Shown here: positions 15,579 through 20,000 of the stretch, in pieces | Position numbering within the stretch: the stretch's first letter is position 1 | Layout of the letters: each line of letters begins with the position of its first letter | Source: Botryococcus braunii | Lineage: Eukaryota > Chlorophyta > Trebouxiophyceae | Assembly (NCBI GenBank): GCA_002005505.1 | Contig: MVGU01000106.1 | Location: 77,501-97,500, forward strand | Direction of reading: 5' to 3' | DNA: 20,000 nt | The notes under the pieces: model-generated | The model's database searches: none | What the model was told of the DNA's origin: nothing | Seen by the model: only the letters and a program-made list of their open reading frames with translations | Translations under genes and position numbers: made by a program

Positions 15579-16469
15579 TTAGGGGAGAAGCGTGTTCGTT
15601 CGACTACACCTCCCCCTGGTGATGCCGCCATCGCCGTTGATGGTGCTCTGTCAGGCCCGATCCAGGAGGCCCTGAAGAACATTCTGCCCACCATAATTAC
15701 TGAGGTAGTAACAAAAGTAGTAGAACAGCTTGTTCCGAATCTCACGGCGCAGTTCAAGCAGGTCAGTGACAGATTGGACCAGATCACATTGTCCATTGCC
15801 GACAGTCACCGTGCAACTGCAGAGCTCCGCCAGGCTCAAGAGACTATTAGAGCCCTTCAAGAGCTTCACTCCAATGAAATCAACCGGCTTTTGTCGCGAC
15901 AGGAGGGCCTGGAGCGCCAATGGAAAGCTCCCAATGCCATTCTATATAATGTCAACGAAGTCCCACGGGACTCGTTGACCGAAGTTAAGTCCCTCATTTC
16001 TGGTGGTGTGACCTCAGAAAATAATGGCATTATTGAGTGCCATCGTTTGGGGCGACAGAACCCGCAGGCCCAAAGACCTCGTCCCATCCTCATCAAGTTC
16101 GCAACTGTGGAGCAGAAACACGCGGCGTTTAAACATGCCAAGCAGCTACGGCTTAATGGAATCACTATGGATGATGATTTAACCCCCGCCCAGCGTGCAA
16201 CACGCAAGGAGCGCACTGCTGAAGCCATAGCTTTGAGGAATGCTGGGTGGCGCGTCTTCTGGAGGGGTGACCGCCTCTTCAAGGTCAAGGAGGGTGGGGC
16301 ACCTACCCTTGTTCCTCTCTCCCACTCTAGATTGGGTGGGGGGGTTGTTTTGGGTCCGGCTGGAGGCATTTCAGGGTCCTCACCCCCCCTTGGTGGCCTT
16401 GGTGAGGGGGTGGCTTCTCCGGGGCCCACCTCGGCGTCCGGCCCTACTCCTCCCGGTGATCATGCATAG
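15579..16469 (+). pseudogene. LINE ORF1, right copy, start lost
   Basis: The same frame as the intact left ORF1, entered at its seventh or eighth codon. It is open back to a TGA at 15570–15572 but has no ATG until the codon at 16167 (ITMDDD), deep in the protein. That start would remove the coiled coil and nearly all of the RRM-like part. It ends at the UAG 16467–16469. A 5'-truncated copy like this would normally lack a functional ORF1 product, although readthrough fusion from an outside start cannot be excluded. Confidence 0.82.
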
Positions 16470-16502
16470 GGGTGTCAGGGCCACATTGGGCTATCCATTT
16501 TA

Positions 16503-19500
16503 GTGTGGAACGTGAATGGCCTAACCGACTCGAAGGTTGCTCTCCATGATTATTTTTCTTATTTTCGGGAACATGATGTGATTCTTCTGCAGGAAACACT
16601 CTCCCATGCGTATGACCCAGCTCTGTTTAGGGGTTATCGGGTGTTTCTATCCTTATCTTCTCCTTCCTTTTCTCCACTTCCCCTCCCCCACAAGAGGGGT
16701 CTTGGTATGCTGATTGCTGTGCGGGATCATAGTGGGTATAGTGCGCAATTGTGGGGTTCCACATCTTCTTCATTGTGGGTTAAAGTGACTTTCATGGGTG
16801 CCCATTCCCCACCTCTGTATGTGGGAGGGGTGTATGTTCCCCCCGAGGGCTCTCCCCGTCTCCAAGAGGTTCCCATGCCTCATCGGATGGCTGAGCTTGA
16901 GGGTCGCATTCAGGAGGCTTTGCTCGATGGTTCAGTGGTGTTGGCGGCTGATTTCAATGCTCGAGTTTCTTTTGCATCCACGTCGTCTTCTTCAGTTGTC
17001 CCAGTGCCGGTTGGCCAAAATCCACATGGCCGTCGTTTAGTGGATTTGTCTGCGACAACAGGGTTGGTTCTCTGCACGGGGCGGGTCGATGGGGATCTCC
17101 ATGAGCCCCCTTCTTTTCCCACTCCTCGGGGAGGCACCCGTCCTGATCATGTCTTAGTCTCAGCGCCCCTTCTTCCTCATGTCACGAGTATTCGGGTGCA
17201 AGCTGACTTACGAGGTTCTGATCATTATTCTCTCCATGTTCTTCTTCGGATTCCAGTCTTGCATTGTTCATCGACTCCTCTCCCACTCCATAAGGTCTCT
17301 CGTGTCACGTGGAAAGGGACCCACCGTCGTGCCTATGTGCATGCCTTAGAAGGGGAGGAGCCCTCACTACGTACATGCGCAGAACTTGCTCAATCGGGTG
17401 ATCTCCCTGGGGCATCTTCTCTTCTTATGGCTGTCATTTCTCGGTCAGCTACACATGCGCATATGAAGGTGTCGCGGCGGGAAAGTCCCCCTTCTCGGCC
17501 GCCGTGGAAGCCTTTCTTCACTCACCAGTGTTTTGCGTTAAAACGGGAGTGGAAGAGGTTGGGTAGGCAGCTAGGATGGCGGGCTCCCCCAGTGGTTCTC
17601 TTGGAACGCCGGTACCATTCCTTCGTGAGATCTCAAAAGAGGTCTTGGCTCCTGACTCAGCTTCAAGACGTTATTGCAATGTTCCATACGGAGCCCCGCC
17701 GGTTTTGGCGCCTGCTCAATGGCTCCCCACCCCCGCTCCCAGGTCCTCTGTGTCATCCCTCTGCATGGGAATCCTTTGCCGCAGGCCTCCAGGGCTCTTC
17801 GGTGGTGGATCATGCACCCCTCTCAGAGGTGGCTTTTCCACACCAGGTTGTGCAGGTCCTTAGTGATCTTCACAGGCCTTTCACTCCCGTAGAGGTGGAA
17901 GTTGCTTTGTCGGCATTGAAACCCGGTAGAGCAGCAGGGCTTGGTGGGTTCCCCTCTGAGTTCCTTCGGTTTGCGCAACAGTGTAGGACCCCGGAGGTGG
18001 TGGCTCCCCCTCACTTATTGGCCCCATCCCTCACTGCAATTTTGAATGCTATGTTAGGCGCGGGGTGTCTGCCCCCTGACCATGACATCCTCACAGTCAC
18101 CCCGGTCCTGAAAGACTCCTCCCGGTCTGTGCTTGATACCACGAATTATCGCCCCATTGCTGTGCAAGACCCCTTAGTTCGCCTCTATGCCTCATTGTTG
18201 AACACCCGACTCGTGCGGTATTTAGAAGAAAATCGCTTTCGCTGTCCTGAGCAATGTGGTTTCCGCCCTGGGTTCTCGACGTTACATGCGTTGTTTACTC
18301 TACAGCATTTTGTTGACTTAGCTACGCCCACTGCCCCGTTGTATTGCTGTTTCTTAGATCTATCTAAAGCCTATGATCGTGTTCCTCGGCATTACTTATG
18401 GGAGGCCCTCAGGCGCCTCGGGGTGGCTGAAGGTTTTATCCGCGCGGTACGGTCCACGTATGATGGTGTTCGGTTTACGGTTGTTGCTGGGGGCATGGCT
18501 GGATCTTTCCACGCTTCGGGTGCTGGGGTTACCCAGGGGTCTCCGATTAGTCCCACGTTATTCACGGTTTATGCTGATGGGCTCCTTAGGCAGATTCGGG
18601 CTACTTGTCCTGGGGTTGGTCCCCAAACTCGAGATGGGACTCATGTCCCGGCTCAAATGTACGCTGATGATTTGATACTTCTTGCTGAAACGGCAGAGGG
18701 CTTGCAACAACTCATTGACGCCGTTGTTCATTGGTGTGGCTTTTCGTATATGCGTATTAATCCCATCAAGACCGATGTCATGGTCTTTCCATCGTCGCCC
18801 GAGTCGCCCCCTTCCTTTCAGTGGGTTTGTGACGGGGTCATGCTTCCCGTCGTATATACTAAGAAATACTTGGGTGTTATTTTATCCTCGGTTGGGGGTG
18901 TGGGGGGCACCTTTGGCCTGCTGAATGGTAAAATGTGGGCCACGTGGAGCTCCCTTATGCGTAAGTATGGTAACCTGCAGTGCGCGGCCTCTATAGGTCT
19001 TCTTCTTAAGTTGATTCTCATGTGTGTTGTGCCCACGGCGTCGTATGCATGTGAGATTTGGGGATGGCGTTCTTTTCGTTCACCGGCTGCGGCCCCTTCT
19101 GTTCAGCTCTTAGAGTCTAGTTACTTGGTCATGTTGAAGATGTTGTTAGGGGTGCGCCCCTCGGTGGCCACTCCGATTTTGTTAGCTGAGTTGGGGCTTC
19201 AACCCCTCGCTCATCACTGGCTGAAGCGTATGGCCACCTTTTGGAACTCGTTGGTGTCTTTGCCTCATGATCATCTTTATGCCTTGATTCTTCGCGACTC
19301 GTGCTTTTATGGCGTCACTACCCGTACTCCCACTTGGGCAGGGTATTTCATGAAGGCCCTTATTAAGGTTGGCTATCCTTATCAGATAGATTGTCAAGCC
19401 CCTCATCCGATTGATATGCCGTCCCTTCGGGACCTCTTGCGTCGGCATGGCCGCCAACCCTGGGAGGGCTTGCATGTCTCTCCTCGTCTCTGCCCGTCTG

Positions 19501-19880
19501 AGCGGGCTCAGCTTTGCACATACTCTAGGTGGTTTAATAGTCCGTCCCGCGCCACTCTCTCTAGGCTTTTGTGGTTACGTATGAGTGTTTCCAAGTTGAG
19601 GGTTTTCCATCGATTCCGCATGGGGGTTCACAACCTTCCTATTGATGCTGGTCGTCGTCGGGGCATCCCCCGTTCCCACCGGTTCTGTGATCAGTGTCAG
19701 GCTGGTTTGGTGGGTGATGAACACCACCTTGTCTTTTCCTGTTCGGCCCTTCAGCCGATCCGGGACCGTTACCCCCATCTTTTTCGTTCCCCCTTTCGGT
19801 CGTTACGTCAGTTCGTCTGGCAAGATGACCTTCAGTCTGTGGTTAACTTCATTTATGATTGTTTTCAGTTTCGGTCTTAG
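16503..19880 (+). CDS. LINE ORF2: APE endonuclease and reverse transcriptase (right copy)
   Basis: A 1125-codon frame with the domain order and catalytic residues of the left-copy ORF2: N3/N5, E31, D150/N152, D240/H241, reverse transcriptase D619 and YADD (720–723), C-terminal CCHC (1062–1080). The one amino-acid difference I found is G149A (GGT to GCT at 16947–16949), directly before catalytic D150 in the otherwise conserved GDFN box. This may weaken target nicking, though reverse transcriptase residues are intact. A silent change lies at 18767. The frame has no ATG near its start: it begins at GTG 16503 and is open back to the UAG at 16467–16469. The stop is TAG at 19878–19880. Confidence 0.9.
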   Translation: MWNVNGLTDSKVALHDYFSYFREHDVILLQETLSHAYDPALFRGYRVFLSLSSPSFSPLPLPHKRGLGMLIAVRDHSGYSAQLWGSTSSSLWVKVTFMGAHSPPLYVGGVYVPPEGSPRLQEVPMPHRMAELEGRIQEALLDGSVVLAADFNARVSFASTSSSSVVPVPVGQNPHGRRLVDLSATTGLVLCTGRVDGDLHEPPSFPTPRGGTRPDHVLVSAPLLPHVTSIRVQADLRGSDHYSLHVLLRIPVLHCSSTPLPLHKVSRVTWKGTHRRAYVHALEGEEPSLRTCAELAQSGDLPGASSLLMAVISRSATHAHMKVSRRESPPSRPPWKPFFTHQCFALKREWKRLGRQLGWRAPPVVLLERRYHSFVRSQKRSWLLTQLQDVIAMFHTEPRRFWRLLNGSPPPLPGPLCHPSAWESFAAGLQGSSVVDHAPLSEVAFPHQVVQVLSDLHRPFTPVEVEVALSALKPGRAAGLGGFPSEFLRFAQQCRTPEVVAPPHLLAPSLTAILNAMLGAGCLPPDHDILTVTPVLKDSSRSVLDTTNYRPIAVQDPLVRLYASLLNTRLVRYLEENRFRCPEQCGFRPGFSTLHALFTLQHFVDLATPTAPLYCCFLDLSKAYDRVPRHYLWEALRRLGVAEGFIRAVRSTYDGVRFTVVAGGMAGSFHASGAGVTQGSPISPTLFTVYADGLLRQIRATCPGVGPQTRDGTHVPAQMYADDLILLAETAEGLQQLIDAVVHWCGFSYMRINPIKTDVMVFPSSPESPPSFQWVCDGVMLPVVYTKKYLGVILSSVGGVGGTFGLLNGKMWATWSSLMRKYGNLQCAASIGLLLKLILMCVVPTASYACEIWGWRSFRSPAAAPSVQLLESSYLVMLKMLLGVRPSVATPILLAELGLQPLAHHWLKRMATFWNSLVSLPHDHLYALILRDSCFYGVTTRTPTWAGYFMKALIKVGYPYQIDCQAPHPIDMPSLRDLLRRHGRQPWEGLHVSPRLCPSERAQLCTYSRWFNSPSRATLSRLLWLRMSVSKLRVFHRFRMGVHNLPIDAGRRRGIPRSHRFCDQCQAGLVGDEHHLVFSCSALQPIRDRYPHLFRSPFRSLRQFVWQDDLQSVVNFIYDCFQFRS

Positions 19881-19921
19881 GTTTGTGTCTTGCCCTTTGC
19901 TGGCCCTTGCCCACTCTTGGG

Positions 19922-19980
19922 CTGTGTCCTGGGGCTTTCCTGCCCCTTCCTCTGTGTCCTGGGGCTTTCATGCCCTTCCT
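19922..19980 (+). repeat. 30-bp direct repeat in the LINE 3' UTR
   Basis: Two adjacent copies beginning ctgtgtcctggggcttt lie at 19922–19951 and 19952–19980, differing by one substitution and one base of length. The left LINE copy has the same duplication at 11089–11147. It falls just after the ORF2 stop. Further along, the left copy also repeats gggtttgtgtttgg twice, so the 3' UTR is built of short tandem motifs. Confidence 0.85.
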
Positions 19981-20000
19981 TTGTGCTCTTGGCTCCCCAC

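Larger units (their letters stand above)
11069..20000. repeat. Inverted repeat: two LINE arms of at least 4,422 bp around an 88-bp spacer
   Basis: Position x in the left arm pairs with 31069 minus x in the right arm (for example 11189 with 19880, and 14566 with 16503). The arms run 11069–15490 and 15579–20000. The right arm is cut by the window edge, so the true length may be greater. In the translated frames I noticed only two base differences: 14121/16948 (Gly or Ala in ORF2) and 12302/18767 (silent in ORF2). The spacer is 15491–15578. Confidence 0.97.
15579..20000 (+). mobile_element. APE-type LINE, right copy, 5'-truncated and cut by the window edge
   Basis: Identity with the left copy begins at TTAGGGGAGAAG (15579) and runs to the last base. 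The part of ORF1 before codon 7 or 8, including its ATG, is missing, which is the usual signature of incomplete reverse transcription or of a recombination breakpoint. Its 3' end and tail lie beyond the window; the left copy suggests about 150 further bases. Confidence 0.92.

Overview
The window reads as repeat-rich nuclear DNA of a eukaryote. It holds long non-LTR retrotransposon genes, microsatellites, and low-coding stretches where GT–AG intron signals separate short open segments. Several large frames open on TTG or GTG rather than ATG, and there are no bacterial-style operons. The combination of an R2-type element, an APE-type LINE, plant-like small introns and large GA/CT arrays fits a green-lineage genome, possibly a streptophyte alga. 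That placement is a guess; nothing here fixes the taxon.

Bases 1–6800 are mostly non-coding. They contain a GA array at 277–397 followed by a G-rich tract, and a CT array at 4966–5066 inside about 310 bp of pyrimidine followed by a (CG)n stretch. Three minus-strand protein-coding candidates lie here: a small four-exon gene I assembled by hand (595–1239), a Ser/Pro-rich 242-codon frame (3789–4517), and a split gene whose first two exons look like an SRPBCC (polyketide cyclase/Bet v 1-like) domain (5243–6334).

Bases 6951–10915 hold a 26-bp GAA-rich minisatellite and then an R2-type non-LTR retrotransposon. Its leader is made of about four degenerate copies of a 120–150 bp repeat. Its single ORF (7660–10866) carries N-terminal zinc fingers, a reverse transcriptase with an unusual YLDD box, and a C-terminal CCHC plus restriction-like endonuclease.

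From 10916 to the right edge there are two nearly identical copies of one APE-type LINE, arranged head to head (5' ends facing each other). They form an inverted repeat with arms of at least 4,422 bp around an 88-bp spacer. The left (minus) copy has an apparently complete ORF1 and ORF2. The right (plus) copy lacks the ORF1 start and carries a Gly-to-Ala change beside the endonuclease catalytic site; its 3' end lies beyond the window. The two element types meet tail to tail near 10916.

The most unusual feature is the LINE's coding layout. ORF1 and ORF2 lie in the same reading frame and are separated by a single UAG. ORF2 has no AUG until codon 69, which is past two catalytic elements of the endonuclease. 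This points to UAG readthrough, non-AUG reinitiation, or a recently broken fused ORF.
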